Positions 37,450-47,106 are shown, counted from the first letter of the stretch. The stretch is 64,000 nt of DNA from Aquilonibacter sp963703325 (GCA_963703325.1 OY969805.1:434001-498000), one strand, 5' to 3'. The notes: a model not told the origin generated them from the letters alone. Numbers and translations: made by a program.

Positions 37450-37521
37450 GAGCCTCGCATGCCGAAGACTCCTTAAGGAAGGTCCCGGGGAACCCGGCGA
37501 ACGGCTTCTGGTTTGTTACGA

Positions 37522-38184
37522 ATGGCAGTGAACGCGCAACTCCTCGACCTCGGCCGTCGCCCGTACCGTGAGGTATGGGAGCTGCAGCATTCGCTGCACG
37601 AGGCGGTACGGGAAGGCCTCGAGCCCGATACGTGGGTCTTCGTGGAGCACGAGCCGGTTATCACGCTCGGACGCCAGGCCAAACGCGACAACGTCCTGCT
37701 AGCACCCGATCTGCTCGCAGCCCAAGGTGTCGACGTTGTCGACATCGAGCGGGGTGGCGACGTTACCTATCACGGTCCGGGCCAGTTGGTCGTTTATCCC
37801 ATCCGTAGACTCGAGCGCTTTCGCGAGATCGTCCCGCTGGTGCGGTCGCTGGAGGGTGCCGTGATCGAGGCGCTGTCGCATTTCGGCATCATCGCCGAGC
37901 GCTGGAAGGAGCACGCCGGCGTCTGGGCCGGTCGCAACCAGATCTGCGCGATAGGCCTTGCAGTACAAAAGATGGTATCGCTGCACGGAATTGCGCTCAA
38001 TGTTTCGACCGCGCTCGATTACGACCGGCTCATCAACCCGTGTGGACTTACCGATCGCGGCATCACCTCGATCTCGCACGAAACGGGACGGCCGGTCACG
38101 ATCGACGAGGTCAAACCGGTGCTGATCGCCGCACTCGAAAAAGAATTTGGAATGACCCTTGCATGGCCGTTGAAATCGATCTAG
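37522..38184 (+). CDS. lipB: Octanoyltransferase LipB, atypical active-site residue
   Basis: LipB moves octanoyl from acyl carrier protein to lipoyl domains, the first step of lipoate synthesis, 220 residues. Family blocks are EVWELQHSLHE, ERGGDVTYHGPGQLVVYP and NPCGLTDRGITS with the catalytic Cys. In studied LipB proteins the partner Lys lies just before the I/V-A/C-x-I/L-G block (K-I-C-S-L-G in E. coli). Here that position is Gln (NQICAIG), and the nearest Lys is eight residues on, in AVQK. Either the chemistry is adapted or my alignment is shifted. ATG 37522 was used. The gene overlaps lipA by 22 bases. Confidence 0.92.
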   Translation: MAVNAQLLDLGRRPYREVWELQHSLHEAVREGLEPDTWVFVEHEPVITLGRQAKRDNVLLAPDLLAAQGVDVVDIERGGDVTYHGPGQLVVYPIRRLERFREIVPLVRSLEGAVIEALSHFGIIAERWKEHAGVWAGRNQICAIGLAVQKMVSLHGIALNVSTALDYDRLINPCGLTDRGITSISHETGRPVTIDEVKPVLIAALEKEFGMTLAWPLKSI

Positions 38185-39038
38185 TCAAGCGGAAGCCGGA
38201 TTGGCTGCGCGTGTCATTGCCGTCAGGCGATGATTACGATCGCGTGCGCGCCAAAGTCAACACGTTGGCGCTCAACACCGTGTGCAAGGAAGCCGCCTGC
38301 CCGAACATTGCCGAGTGCTGGGGCGCTGGTACCGCGACCATCATGATTCTTGGTGACACGTGCACGCGCGGCTGTCGCTTCTGCAACGTCAAGACCGGCA
38401 ACCCCAAGGGCATGGTGGACTGGATGGAGCCGATTCGCGTCGCCGACGCCGTGCGTGACTTGGGCTGGAAATATCTCGTGTTGACCGCGGTCGATCGCGA
38501 CGACTTAGCCGATGGCGGAGCACTGATCTTTGCCAACACCGTCCGCGCGATCCACGAACGCGTCCCGGGTTCCCGCGTCGAGATCCTCAGCGGCGATTAT
38601 CGCGGCGATCTCCGGGCACTCGATATTGTGATGGACGCCCGCCCGGACGTGTTTGCGCACAACCTGGAAACGGTTCGACGGCTGACTCCGACCGTTCGCG
38701 ACAAGCGTGCGACCTACGATCAATCGCTGAAGATTCTCGTGCACGCGAAATCGCGCGCACCGGAGCGCTTTACCAAGACCTCGATCATGATCGGCCTGGG
38801 TGAGACAGAGGAAGAGATTGAGTGCGCGATGGACGACGCGCGCGGTGCCGGGGTCGATATCTTCACGCTTGGACAGTATCTGCAGCCGACGAAAAAACAT
38901 CTTCCCGTCATCGAGTTCGTCACGCCTGAGAGGTTCGACCGGCTCGGTAAGATCGCGAAAAGCAAAGGATTTCATCAGGTGGTCTCGAGTCCGCTCTCGC
39001 GCAGCTCGTATCACGCGGAACAAGCGTTCGAGGGGTAA
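38163..39038 (+). CDS. lipA: Lipoyl synthase
   Basis: This radical-SAM enzyme inserts two sulfurs into octanoyl groups, 291 residues. The auxiliary cluster Cys are in CKEAACPNIAEC (C-x4-C-x5-C) and the radical-SAM cluster is in CTRGCRFC. VDRDDLADGGA and GLGETEEE are family blocks. The ending SRSSYHAEQAF contains the conserved R-S-S-Y-x-A. ATG 38163 lies inside the lipB end. The stop overlaps the RND pump start (TAATG), so lipA and the pump are translationally coupled, an unexpected pairing. Confidence 0.97.
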   Translation: MAVEIDLVKRKPDWLRVSLPSGDDYDRVRAKVNTLALNTVCKEAACPNIAECWGAGTATIMILGDTCTRGCRFCNVKTGNPKGMVDWMEPIRVADAVRDLGWKYLVLTAVDRDDLADGGALIFANTVRAIHERVPGSRVEILSGDYRGDLRALDIVMDARPDVFAHNLETVRRLTPTVRDKRATYDQSLKILVHAKSRAPERFTKTSIMIGLGETEEEIECAMDDARGAGVDIFTLGQYLQPTKKHLPVIEFVTPERFDRLGKIAKSKGFHQVVSSPLSRSSYHAEQAFEG

Positions 39039-42000
39039 TGAGCAGGTTCTTTATTTTCCGCCCGATCTTTGCCGCAGTCTGTTCGATCATCATTTTGATC
39101 GGCGGTTTGGTCGTGTTGCCCACGCTTGCGATCGATCAGTACCCTCAGATCGCCCCTCCGGTCGTGACGGTCACTGCATCATACGTCGGCGCGAGCCCGC
39201 AAGCTGTCGAAGCTCAGGTCACCAATCCGCTCGAGACCGCGGTTAATTCCGCGCAAGGTCTACGCTATATCAGTTCGACCAGTGCGCAGGGTGTGTCGAC
39301 CATCACCGCAACGTTCAATCTCGGCGTGAATCTCGACATCGCCGCAGCCGACGTGCAGAATCTCGTACAGTCGGCGGTCGGCCTGCTGCCGCAAACGGTG
39401 CAGCAAGTCGGCGTGACGGTTTCGAAAAACTCCGGCGCGTTTGTCATGGGTATTGCGCTCAAGTCTAATAGCCCAAAGTACGACAAATTGTTTCTGAGCA
39501 ACTACGCACAGCTCAATATCGTCAACGACCTCTCGCGCATCCAGGGCGTGTCGCAGGTACGCATCTTCGGCCAGCGCCAGTACGCGATGCGTATCTGGCT
39601 CAATCCGCTTAAACTCGCCGGCGAAGGCCTAGCAGCGACCGATGTCATTAACGCACTTGAGGAACAGAACGTCGAGGTCGCGGCCGGCAGCGTCGGTGCG
39701 GCACCCAGCGCGCCCACCCAACGATACACCTACGCGATCGATGCTCTGACGCAACTCGCAACGCCGGATCAATTCGCGAACATCGTCCTGCGTGCGAACC
39801 CCAACGGCGGCTTTACCCGTTTGGGCGACGTTGCGCGCGTCGAACTCGGCGCAGAGGATTATTCAATCGATTTGCGCTTCGACGGCAGCGAACAAGTGGT
39901 CGGAATGGGCGTTCTCCAGTACCCTGACGCAAATGCGCTGCAAACGGCCGATTTGGTCAAGCAAAAGCTCGCGCAGCTCCAGGCCAACTTCCCCGCAGGC
40001 ATCAGCTGGGAAGTTGCGTTCGACACTACCTCGTTCGTTCGCGAATCGATCAAGGAAGTCGTAACCACGCTCGTCCTTTCGGTCGTCCTGGTCATCTTGG
40101 TGATCTTCCTCTTCTTACAGGATCCGAAGGCGACACTGATTCCGGCCGCAACGATTCCGGTCTCGTTGATTGGCTCGTTCTTCGTAATGAAGGTCTTCGG
40201 CTTTTCGATCAACACCGTCACGCTATTTGGATTGACGCTTGCCGCTGGGCTCGTTGTTGACGATGCGATCGTCGTTATCGAGAACATCGCTCGCCATATG
40301 GAAGCCGATCACACGTCCGGTACGGCACCGACAATAACTGCGATGCGTGAGATCCAGAGCGCCGTGGTTGCGTCGTCGCTCGTGCTCTTCTCGGTCTTTT
40401 TCCCGGTCGCGTTCTTTCCGGGCACGACGGGACAACTCTACAAACAGTTCGCGCTAACGATCACGGCGGCGATTTCGATCTCGCTCTTCCAGGCGCTCAC
40501 GCTCGCGCCCGCTCTCGCTGCCCGTCTGCTTACGGGTGATACCGAGTCGAATTGGGGCTTCTTCCGCTGGTTCAACCTAGGGTTGCATCGCTTCCGCGAT
40601 TGGTACGCGCGCACGTTGCCGAAGCTGTTCGTTCATCGGTGGCCGGTTTTTGGCGTCTTCATCCTCGCGCTGCTGGCAACGGCGTATCTTTTCCGATCGA
40701 CGCCGACGGCCTTCATTCCGGATGAAGATCAAGGCTACTTCATTACGATCGTACAAGCGCCTGAAGGCACCTCACTTGCGGCCACGCAGCAAATCGCGAT
40801 CGCGGCCGAAAAGATCATCCGCTCGCAACCCGAGGTGCTGCACGTCTTTAACGTCACCGGATTCAGTTTCACCGGGTCGGCCTCGAATCGCGGCATTATC
40901 TTCACCCTGCTCAAACCCTGGGGCGAGCGCAAAGGCCCGCAACATTCGGTCGGCGGATTGTTGCGCCGCCTCAACGGTGCATTCTACATGCGGGTCCCGG
41001 AGGCGCAGATCTTCGCCCTGAATCCGCCCGCGATCAATGGCGTAGGCAGTTTCGGCGGGTACCAATTCGAACTCGAGGACCGCGCAAATCTCGGCTTACC
41101 GGCGCTCGCCGGATCGGCATATGCGATCATGGGCGCGGCTGCGCAAGATCCACGCCTCTCGCAGGTGTTCACGCAGTTCCGGATCAACTCGCCGCAGCTC
41201 GAAGTCAATGTGGACCGCAACAAGGTCCAATCGTTCGGGGCAAATCTCAGCGACGTCTTTAGCACGATGGAAGTCGAGCTCGGCTCACTCTACGTCAACA
41301 ACTTCACCTACCTGAATCGTTCGTGGCAGGTGATCGTCCAAGCCGACGCTCCGTACCGTAGCGACCCCGCGTCGCTGCAATACCTGTCCGTGCGTTCCGC
41401 AACTACCGGGCCGCCGCTAAGCCCGACGTCAAACACAAATGCTACCGGTGCCGGGTTGACGCCGCTTAGCGCGATGGTCACCGCGAAGATGACTCTGACC
41501 GCGCCGATCATCACCCATTACAACCTCTATCGCAACATCGAGATCAACGGAAACGCGGCGCCGGGCCATGGCTCGGGCGAGGCGATCGACGCGACACAGC
41601 AGATCGCTGCAAAGGTGCTTCCTAAGGGGCTTACCTACGAATGGTCGGGCCTGCAGCTCGATGAGATCGCGGCCGGCGCGCAGAGCGCGCTGATCTTCTT
41701 GCTCGGGCTGGTCTTCGTCTACTTAGTGCTCTCAGCTCAGTACGAAAGCTGGGTCGATCCGCTCATCGTCCTGCTAGCAGTGCCCGCGGCGTTGCTCGGC
41801 GCGCTGGTCTTTATCAATCTGCGCCACGTCCCCTTACCGCTGCTCTATGCCAACGTTGCACAAGACGTCTACGCGCAGGTCGGCTACGTCATGTTGATCG
41901 GTCTCTCCAGTAAGAGCGCAATTCTAATCGTTGAGTTTGCCAACCAACAGATTCGTGCCGGCGCCGATGTCGTAACGGCGGCGCTCCGCGCAGCGCAAAC

Positions 42001-42274
42001 CCGGCTTCGCCCGATCCTCATGACCTCGATTGCGTTTATCATCGCGGTGATTCCGCTGGTATTTGCAAGCGGCGCCGGCAGTTCGGCGCGTCATTCGCTC
42101 GGAACCGTCGTGTTCGGCGGCATGTTGCTCTCGACGTTTCTCAACCTCGCGATCACGCCGGTACTCTACGTGATCATCAAGGGATTCGAGTTACGTGGCG
42201 ACCGCCGTGTGAATGGTAGGCCACGCGGAGATTTTGGGGACGAAGCGCTCCAGTCCCCCGCGATTCCAAGCTAA
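39038..42274 (+). CDS. RND efflux pump, HAE1/AcrB family
   Basis: This is a proton-driven inner-membrane multidrug or hydrophobe exporter of 1078 residues with twelve transmembrane helices in two halves and two large periplasmic loops. The proton relay is recognisable: GLVVDDAIVVIENIARHME in TM4 with two Asp, and LIGLSSKSAILIVEFA in TM10 with the Lys. The N-terminus FFIFRPIFAAVCSIIILIGG is typical. No adaptor or TolC lies next to it, so it may use those encoded near 6-9 kb or elsewhere. Its start overlaps the lipA stop. A predicted outer-membrane protein follows. Confidence 0.96.
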   Translation: MSRFFIFRPIFAAVCSIIILIGGLVVLPTLAIDQYPQIAPPVVTVTASYVGASPQAVEAQVTNPLETAVNSAQGLRYISSTSAQGVSTITATFNLGVNLDIAAADVQNLVQSAVGLLPQTVQQVGVTVSKNSGAFVMGIALKSNSPKYDKLFLSNYAQLNIVNDLSRIQGVSQVRIFGQRQYAMRIWLNPLKLAGEGLAATDVINALEEQNVEVAAGSVGAAPSAPTQRYTYAIDALTQLATPDQFANIVLRANPNGGFTRLGDVARVELGAEDYSIDLRFDGSEQVVGMGVLQYPDANALQTADLVKQKLAQLQANFPAGISWEVAFDTTSFVRESIKEVVTTLVLSVVLVILVIFLFLQDPKATLIPAATIPVSLIGSFFVMKVFGFSINTVTLFGLTLAAGLVVDDAIVVIENIARHMEADHTSGTAPTITAMREIQSAVVASSLVLFSVFFPVAFFPGTTGQLYKQFALTITAAISISLFQALTLAPALAARLLTGDTESNWGFFRWFNLGLHRFRDWYARTLPKLFVHRWPVFGVFILALLATAYLFRSTPTAFIPDEDQGYFITIVQAPEGTSLAATQQIAIAAEKIIRSQPEVLHVFNVTGFSFTGSASNRGIIFTLLKPWGERKGPQHSVGGLLRRLNGAFYMRVPEAQIFALNPPAINGVGSFGGYQFELEDRANLGLPALAGSAYAIMGAAAQDPRLSQVFTQFRINSPQLEVNVDRNKVQSFGANLSDVFSTMEVELGSLYVNNFTYLNRSWQVIVQADAPYRSDPASLQYLSVRSATTGPPLSPTSNTNATGAGLTPLSAMVTAKMTLTAPIITHYNLYRNIEINGNAAPGHGSGEAIDATQQIAAKVLPKGLTYEWSGLQLDEIAAGAQSALIFLLGLVFVYLVLSAQYESWVDPLIVLLAVPAALLGALVFINLRHVPLPLLYANVAQDVYAQVGYVMLIGLSSKSAILIVEFANQQIRAGADVVTAALRAAQTRLRPILMTSIAFIIAVIPLVFASGAGSSARHSLGTVVFGGMLLSTFLNLAITPVLYVIIKGFELRGDRRVNGRPRGDFGDEALQSPAIPS

Positions 42275-42365
42275 ATCATAAGGTTTTAGCCTCACGGGGC
42301 CCGAAGGTGTGGCGACCCGGAGCCTGATACTTTTAATAGTCCGGACCCTCGAGTTGGAGACAACT

Positions 42366-43583
42366 ATGCTCAAAAGCCTCACCCGAACGAGCGCGGCGCT
42401 TCTTCTTGCCGTCTCGTTCGGATTTTCCGTCGCGCCCGCGCAGGCCGACACCACCGGCGCTCTCGCCAACGGCGTTGTCAGCGGCGCCAATACCGCGATT
42501 CGCAACGCCATGGATCAACAAGCGCAACCCAAGCCTGCAACGAAACCTCAAGACGGTACGCAGTCAACGGTCGCGCAAGTTCCTCCGGTCAATCAACAGC
42601 CGGTGGGCGGGAACGCGCAAGCGGGTTTGCCGACCGGATTTACCTATTTCGCCGATCTTTCGATCGCCTATCCGTGGGGCGACATCGGAACCGCGCAAGG
42701 CAAGTGGCTGCAGGGCGGCATGGACGGCATGGCGTCGTGGGGATTCAATCCGACCTCACGCGTCGTTGCCTCGTTCTACCAATTGCAGCACTATCCGTAC
42801 GGCTTCAACAGCGGTACCGTTCCGGTGTATCTTCCGGCCGGATTTCCAGCGGCCGGATGCGCAAATCTCAATGGCACGACCGCGAATGGATGCAATGCGG
42901 TAAATCAAGATCTGACGACCAAAGATTCGTTCTTACTGCTCAGCTACGAAAAGCTGCTGCTGCTCGGGAACCTCGGGGGGCGCCCGCTTCCGGTGGTCAT
43001 CACGCCCACATACGTCTCGCGCTGGTCGCAGATCAGTGCCTCCGGACAGCCCGGAAGCGACGTGGTACCGTTCGTCAATCCAAACAACGGCCTGCCGGTC
43101 ACCGGCGTGCCGACGCGCAGCGCGCAGTATTGGTCGGTAGCGGTAACGGTCCCGTTCCTCAAGACGTCGCGGTTCTTCGGCACGTTTACGGTTGCGCCGA
43201 CTTGGCTCAATCATCTCAACGGCGTCAACCTGAACAACACCGCGCAGCTGTATCAGATCCTGTATCTGGAATACAACGTCAATAAGAACCTGCGGCTTTT
43301 CCTCGAGCCGCAAAGTTCGCGTGACTATCTCCCAACCGACCCCTACCCCGAGCATCTCGCCGCCTACTTCCTCGGCGCGACGCAACGTTTGGGTAAGAAT
43401 GAGTTCGTGCAGCTCGTACTCAACAGCGGCGGACCGACCAACTACAGCCCGTACGGCATCAAGTACTTCCAGTGTTACTCGCTGCCGTGTTCGGCCAGCA
43501 CCGTGCCGGCCCTCGGCGGGCTCAAAGCCACGCAACTCCAACTTCAGTTCGGCGTCGGTTCACCCGTCGTTCTGCCGATTTAA
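42366..43583 (+). CDS. Predicted outer-membrane beta-barrel protein of unknown function
   Basis: This is a 405-residue protein with a signal peptide (SAALLLAVSFGFSVAPAQA). A Gln/Pro/Thr-rich linker (residues about 45-80) is followed by alternating aromatic/hydrophobic strands with many Gly, Asn and Tyr (YFADLSIAYPWGD, VVASFYQLQHYPYGF, YQILYLEYNVNKNLRLFLEP), and the end is strand-like. This pattern fits an outer-membrane barrel, but I do not recognise a family. GGAG precedes ATG 42366 by eight bases. It lies 92 bases after the RND pump and 13 bases before the SGNH lipoprotein, suggesting a surface or export module. Confidence 0.65.
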   Translation: MLKSLTRTSAALLLAVSFGFSVAPAQADTTGALANGVVSGANTAIRNAMDQQAQPKPATKPQDGTQSTVAQVPPVNQQPVGGNAQAGLPTGFTYFADLSIAYPWGDIGTAQGKWLQGGMDGMASWGFNPTSRVVASFYQLQHYPYGFNSGTVPVYLPAGFPAAGCANLNGTTANGCNAVNQDLTTKDSFLLLSYEKLLLLGNLGGRPLPVVITPTYVSRWSQISASGQPGSDVVPFVNPNNGLPVTGVPTRSAQYWSVAVTVPFLKTSRFFGTFTVAPTWLNHLNGVNLNNTAQLYQILYLEYNVNKNLRLFLEPQSSRDYLPTDPYPEHLAAYFLGATQRLGKNEFVQLVLNSGGPTNYSPYGIKYFQCYSLPCSASTVPALGGLKATQLQLQFGVGSPVVLPI

Positions 43584-43596
43584 GATAGGGCACGCC

Positions 43597-45210
43597 ATGA
43601 TGAAAAAAATCTTCGCATCACTTACCCTCGCTGCCCTAACGACGCTTGCCGCATGCGGCAGCGGCGGCGGCGGCAACGTTCCGCAACTCGTCAAGGGCAC
43701 CGGCCCCGCGACCGCGCCTACGCCTCTCGGTGGTCCAGTGCTCATCGGCATGGGCGACAGCCTTACGGCCGGTGAACAGTCCGACGGCCTCCTCGGAACC
43801 CTGGCAACGAGCCCGCTGTCCGCGTATCCGAGCAACGCAGTGTATCCGGGACAGGACAGCGGCTGGTTTGCGATCCTGTTCGACTGTCTCACCTCGACCG
43901 GTGGGACGTGCAATCACACGTCGTACTCCACCACCAACGCGTCGCTCGCAATACTCCCGTTGATCAACGCACCCGGTTTGGGTACGCAGATCGTCTTGAA
44001 TGCAAACACTCTCTTTGCGAACACGCAATCCGGATGTTCGACGTTCAACACCGAAGCGTTCGGCGCATCGACATGGCAAGGTACACGCATCAGTCCGACG
44101 ACCGGCATCGCCGACCTCGGCGTGCCCGGCATCACCATGCACGAAGCGGTCGCCATGACCGGCCCGTACGAGGGGCCGCCGGGTGGCACGAACTGCGGGT
44201 ACACGACGATTCCCGGCGATCCGACGTCGGGCGGTTTGCAATCGCTGGTCGAGAGCGAAAACCAGCTCTTCCTGCCGGTACTCGGCGAGTTCGCGCCGGC
44301 GTACGGCAGCAATCTCACCATGCTCAACGTCGCAACCGGCATGTCGCCTAAGCTCACCACCGTGTGGCTTGGTGCAAACGACTTGCTCAAATACATCTTC
44401 TCGGCCGGAACCGCACCCGCGAGTGACACGCCGACGCAGATGGCGGCCGACCTGACGAAGATCATCAAGTCGCTCACCGCGACCGGCTCGAAGGTTCTTG
44501 TCGCCGATCTGCCGACGCTGCTGCCGACGACCGGACATTCGGTGCCGCAATTCTTCGCGCAGGCTAATCTCACGGCCAACTTCACGAAGCTCCTCGAAGT
44601 TGAATCGGGAGGCGCCATCGGCCCCGGACCCGCCGGCGAGTACGCAGCGGCAATCGTCGCGGATCTCGGCACAGACTTCGGCGTTACCGCGGGAGGCTAT
44701 CTCACCGAGAGCGGCTTCCTTGGAACGATCGAGCAAGCCGTACCGCTGATTGAAGCGAACCCGGCGGATCCCGACTTCGCGGCGATCCAACTCGATCCGA
44801 CGACGAAGGGCAGCGGTCTAGGCAGCGCCTACCTTACACCGGCGTTTGTCGCGCAAGTTCAAGCGCTCAACGCTGCGTACAATCAGGCCATCGACGGCGT
44901 CGCGACCTCGTCGGGAAGCAATGTCGCGCTAGTTCCGATCAGTACGTTCTTTAATACCGCATCGACAACCGGCATAGCAATTGGACCGGTGACCGTCACC
45001 GAACAGTTCGGGGGCGGACTCACCACCTGGGACGGATTGCATCCGTCAAACGTCGGTTACGCGGTCATTGCCAACGACTTCATCGCAACGGCCGACACGG
45101 CATTCGGGATGACGATCCCGCAGCTCTCGACGGCGCAACTCGAGGGGATCCTCGGAACCGACCCGTACTACGGCCCGGGCATTGACCCGGCGGTGTTCCC
45201 GCTCCAGTAA
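43597..45210 (+). CDS. SGNH/GDSL-hydrolase lipoprotein
   Basis: This is an envelope-anchored esterase-like lipoprotein of 537 residues. The signal peptide ends in a lipobox (TTLAAC) followed by a Gly linker. Hydrolase blocks are in order: GMGDSLTAGEQS with the nucleophile Ser (about residue 55), GANDLLKYI (block III Asn) and WDGLHPSNVGYAVIAN (block V with Asp and His). Block II Gly is likely in the GIADLGVPGITM region. At this length it is larger than minimal GDSL enzymes because of long Ser/Thr/Gly loops. A strong terminator follows, so this is the last gene of the RND-barrel-esterase run. The substrate is unknown. Confidence 0.88.
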   Translation: MMKKIFASLTLAALTTLAACGSGGGGNVPQLVKGTGPATAPTPLGGPVLIGMGDSLTAGEQSDGLLGTLATSPLSAYPSNAVYPGQDSGWFAILFDCLTSTGGTCNHTSYSTTNASLAILPLINAPGLGTQIVLNANTLFANTQSGCSTFNTEAFGASTWQGTRISPTTGIADLGVPGITMHEAVAMTGPYEGPPGGTNCGYTTIPGDPTSGGLQSLVESENQLFLPVLGEFAPAYGSNLTMLNVATGMSPKLTTVWLGANDLLKYIFSAGTAPASDTPTQMAADLTKIIKSLTATGSKVLVADLPTLLPTTGHSVPQFFAQANLTANFTKLLEVESGGAIGPGPAGEYAAAIVADLGTDFGVTAGGYLTESGFLGTIEQAVPLIEANPADPDFAAIQLDPTTKGSGLGSAYLTPAFVAQVQALNAAYNQAIDGVATSSGSNVALVPISTFFNTASTTGIAIGPVTVTEQFGGGLTTWDGLHPSNVGYAVIANDFIATADTAFGMTIPQLSTAQLEGILGTDPYYGPGIDPAVFPLQ

Positions 45211-45231
45211 CTCTACGCCGATTCGGTAAAC

Positions 45232-45260
45232 GAAAGGGCCCGCCTGTGCGGGCCCTTTCT
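45232..45260. terminator. Strong bidirectional terminator
   Basis: AAAGGGCCCGC (45233-45243) pairs exactly with GCGGGCCCTTT (45248-45258) around CTGT. T-rich ends occur on both strands. It separates the SGNH gene from the convergent small secreted protein. Confidence 0.9.
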
Positions 45261-45268
45261 ACTTTCGC

Positions 45269-45709
45269 CTATTGCTTATTGCACGTATCGACCGAGGTGA
45301 TCGTTTTACCACCCGCGCGCACCGTTCCGTGCAGCGTGTACTCCCTCGCCGAGACGCGATCGAACGTTACGGCGACGCTTGCGTCGGGGTAGGCGCTGCG
45401 GTAGGGGATGTGGTTGGGATTGTGGCCGCTCGCGCGCAAGACTGTGACCGTTCCTTGGCCGTCGAAAACGACCGCCGTCCAACCGCGTTTTGCGTCGTAC
45501 GCGAGCAACTCTTCGTCGCCACCGCCCTGCCACGACGCGCGCTGCCGCAAGATCTTACCATCGCGATCGTAAGCGTACGTGTTCGAGTAGGGCAGGTGTA
45601 CCGCTCCGGCGCGGTAGGTGCATTTCCACGTACCGACGAGATAGCGCAACTCGTCGAGCGGCGACCGCGCTGCCGGCAACCCCGCAGCAAGCACGAGAGA
45701 CGCGAGCAT
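45269..45709 (-). CDS. Small secreted lipocalin-like protein
   Basis: This is a 146-residue protein with a short signal peptide (LASLVLAAGLPAARS). The start of the mature part, LDELRYLVGTWKCTY, matches the G-x-W opening of DUF1579/lipocalin-like small beta-barrels. The rest is strand-rich (YDRDGKILRQRASW, KRGWTAVVFDGQGTVTV, YTLHGTVRAGGKTIT). Two Cys residues may form a disulfide. GGAGGG is nine bases from ATG 45709. Two GTG codons just upstream are less likely starts. The function is unknown. It lies 23 bases after glutamate dehydrogenase in the same direction. Confidence 0.7.
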   Translation of the reverse strand: MLASLVLAAGLPAARSPLDELRYLVGTWKCTYRAGAVHLPYSNTYAYDRDGKILRQRASWQGGGDEELLAYDAKRGWTAVVFDGQGTVTVLRASGHNPNHIPYRSAYPDASVAVTFDRVSAREYTLHGTVRAGGKTITSVDTCNKQ

Positions 45710-45731
45710 CACCACAAACCCTCCTTAGGTC

Positions 45732-46991
45732 TTAGGCGTATATTCCACGCATCTTTAGCGCGCGCACCACGCGATCGATAGCGAGCGCGTAAGCGGCGGT
45801 GCGGTAGGTGGAGTTGCGCGCGTTCTTGATGGTACGCAATTCACCGAGATTGGTAAGCAACACGTCCTCGAGCTTCTCGTTGACTTCGGCTTCTTTCCAG
45901 AAGTAACCCATGCGGTCTTGCGCCCACTCGAAGTACGAGACCGTCACGCCACCGGCATTGGCCATGATATCGGGAATGACCACGATGCCGTTCTGCTTGA
46001 AGAGATGATCGGCTTCCGGCGTCGTCGGTCCATTCGCGCCCTCAACGATCAACTTCGCCTTCACTTTCGACGCGTTCTCGGAGGTGAAGACCTTCTCGAG
46101 CGCAGCGGGCACGAGCACGTCGCAGTCGGCAGTCAGCAGCTCGGCGTTGCTGATCCGGTCACCACCCTTGAATCCTTCGAGACCGCGATTCTTTACGGCG
46201 TGCTCGATCGCAAGTTGAATATCGATACCTTCGGCATTGTAAAACGCACCGGTCACGTCGGAGATACCGCACACTCTGCAGCCGCGCTCTGAGAAAAGCT
46301 TTGCAGCATAGAGTCCAACGTTTCCGAAGCCTTGCACGACGACGCGCGTCTGCTCGGGTTGCAACCCCATCTGATGCATTTCATCCAGTGCACAGATCGT
46401 CACGCCGCGCCCGGTGGCTTCGACGCGGCCGCGCGAACCGCCGATCTCAAGGGGTTTGCCAGTGACCACGCCAGGCACATTTTGGCGCACGTGCATCGAG
46501 TAGGTGTCCATGAACCAGGCCATGACTTGCGGCGTGGTGTTGACGTCGGGCGCCGGCACGTCCTTATCGGGGCCGACGACCTCGACCAGCTCGGCGGCGT
46601 ATCGCCGCGTGATGCGCTCGAGTTCGTTCATCGAAAGCGTCGAGGGATCGCAGGTTACGCCGCCCTTGCCGCCGCCGAACGGTAGATCCACGACGGCACA
46701 CTTCCAGGTCATCCAAAAAGCCAACGCCGTGACTTCGTCGAGTGTTACGCCCGGATGATAGCGGATACCACCCTTGGCCGGTCCACGCGCGAAATTGTAT
46801 TGCACGCGATAGCCCGTGTAGACTTCGAATTCGCCGCTATCTCGCTGGAATGGAATCGAGAAGATGATTTGACGCGATGGATGCGTGAGGATTCTCCGCA
46901 TACCCGAATCGAGTTCAAGAAGATCGGCCGCCTCGTTGAAATAGGCGATCCCGTCTCCAAAAACTGAAACGTCGCGCACCGCAGTGGTCAT
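45732..46991 (-). CDS. gdhA: Glu/Leu/Phe/Val dehydrogenase (glutamate dehydrogenase)
   Basis: This amino-acid dehydrogenase interconverts glutamate with 2-oxoglutarate and ammonia, 419 residues, matching hexameric NAD(P)-type enzymes. The substrate/catalytic loop is GPAKGGIRYHPGV, then VVDLPFGGGKGGV with the catalytic Lys. The dinucleotide fold shows VQGFGNVGLYAAKL, and VPAALEKVFTSENA and IVEGANGPTTPEAD are family blocks. Glutamate is the most likely substrate, with leucine not excluded. ATG 46991 was preferred to TTG 47030. A hairpin lies upstream between it and ychF. Confidence 0.94.
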   Translation of the reverse strand: MTTAVRDVSVFGDGIAYFNEAADLLELDSGMRRILTHPSRQIIFSIPFQRDSGEFEVYTGYRVQYNFARGPAKGGIRYHPGVTLDEVTALAFWMTWKCAVVDLPFGGGKGGVTCDPSTLSMNELERITRRYAAELVEVVGPDKDVPAPDVNTTPQVMAWFMDTYSMHVRQNVPGVVTGKPLEIGGSRGRVEATGRGVTICALDEMHQMGLQPEQTRVVVQGFGNVGLYAAKLFSERGCRVCGISDVTGAFYNAEGIDIQLAIEHAVKNRGLEGFKGGDRISNAELLTADCDVLVPAALEKVFTSENASKVKAKLIVEGANGPTTPEADHLFKQNGIVVIPDIMANAGGVTVSYFEWAQDRMGYFWKEAEVNEKLEDVLLTNLGELRTIKNARNSTYRTAAYALAIDRVVRALKMRGIYA

Positions 46992-47063
46992 AAAGTGATT
47001 TTCAGCCTCCGGGCAGAGTTCAAACCCCAAAGGCTACGGGAAAACACGTGAAACTCCCTGGAA

Positions 47064-47097
47064 ATTTGGCTCGCTTTGCTTGCCAAGCGAACCAAAT
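47064..47097 (-). terminator. Hairpin between ychF and gdhA
   Basis: ATTTGG-c-TCGCTT pairs with AAGCGA-a-CCAAAT, thirteen positions with one mismatch, loop TGCTTGCC. On the minus strand it follows the ychF stop and is trailed by TTTCC. It is probably a ychF terminator or a gdhA leader element. Confidence 0.6.
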
Positions 47098-47106
47098 CTT
47101 AAGGGG

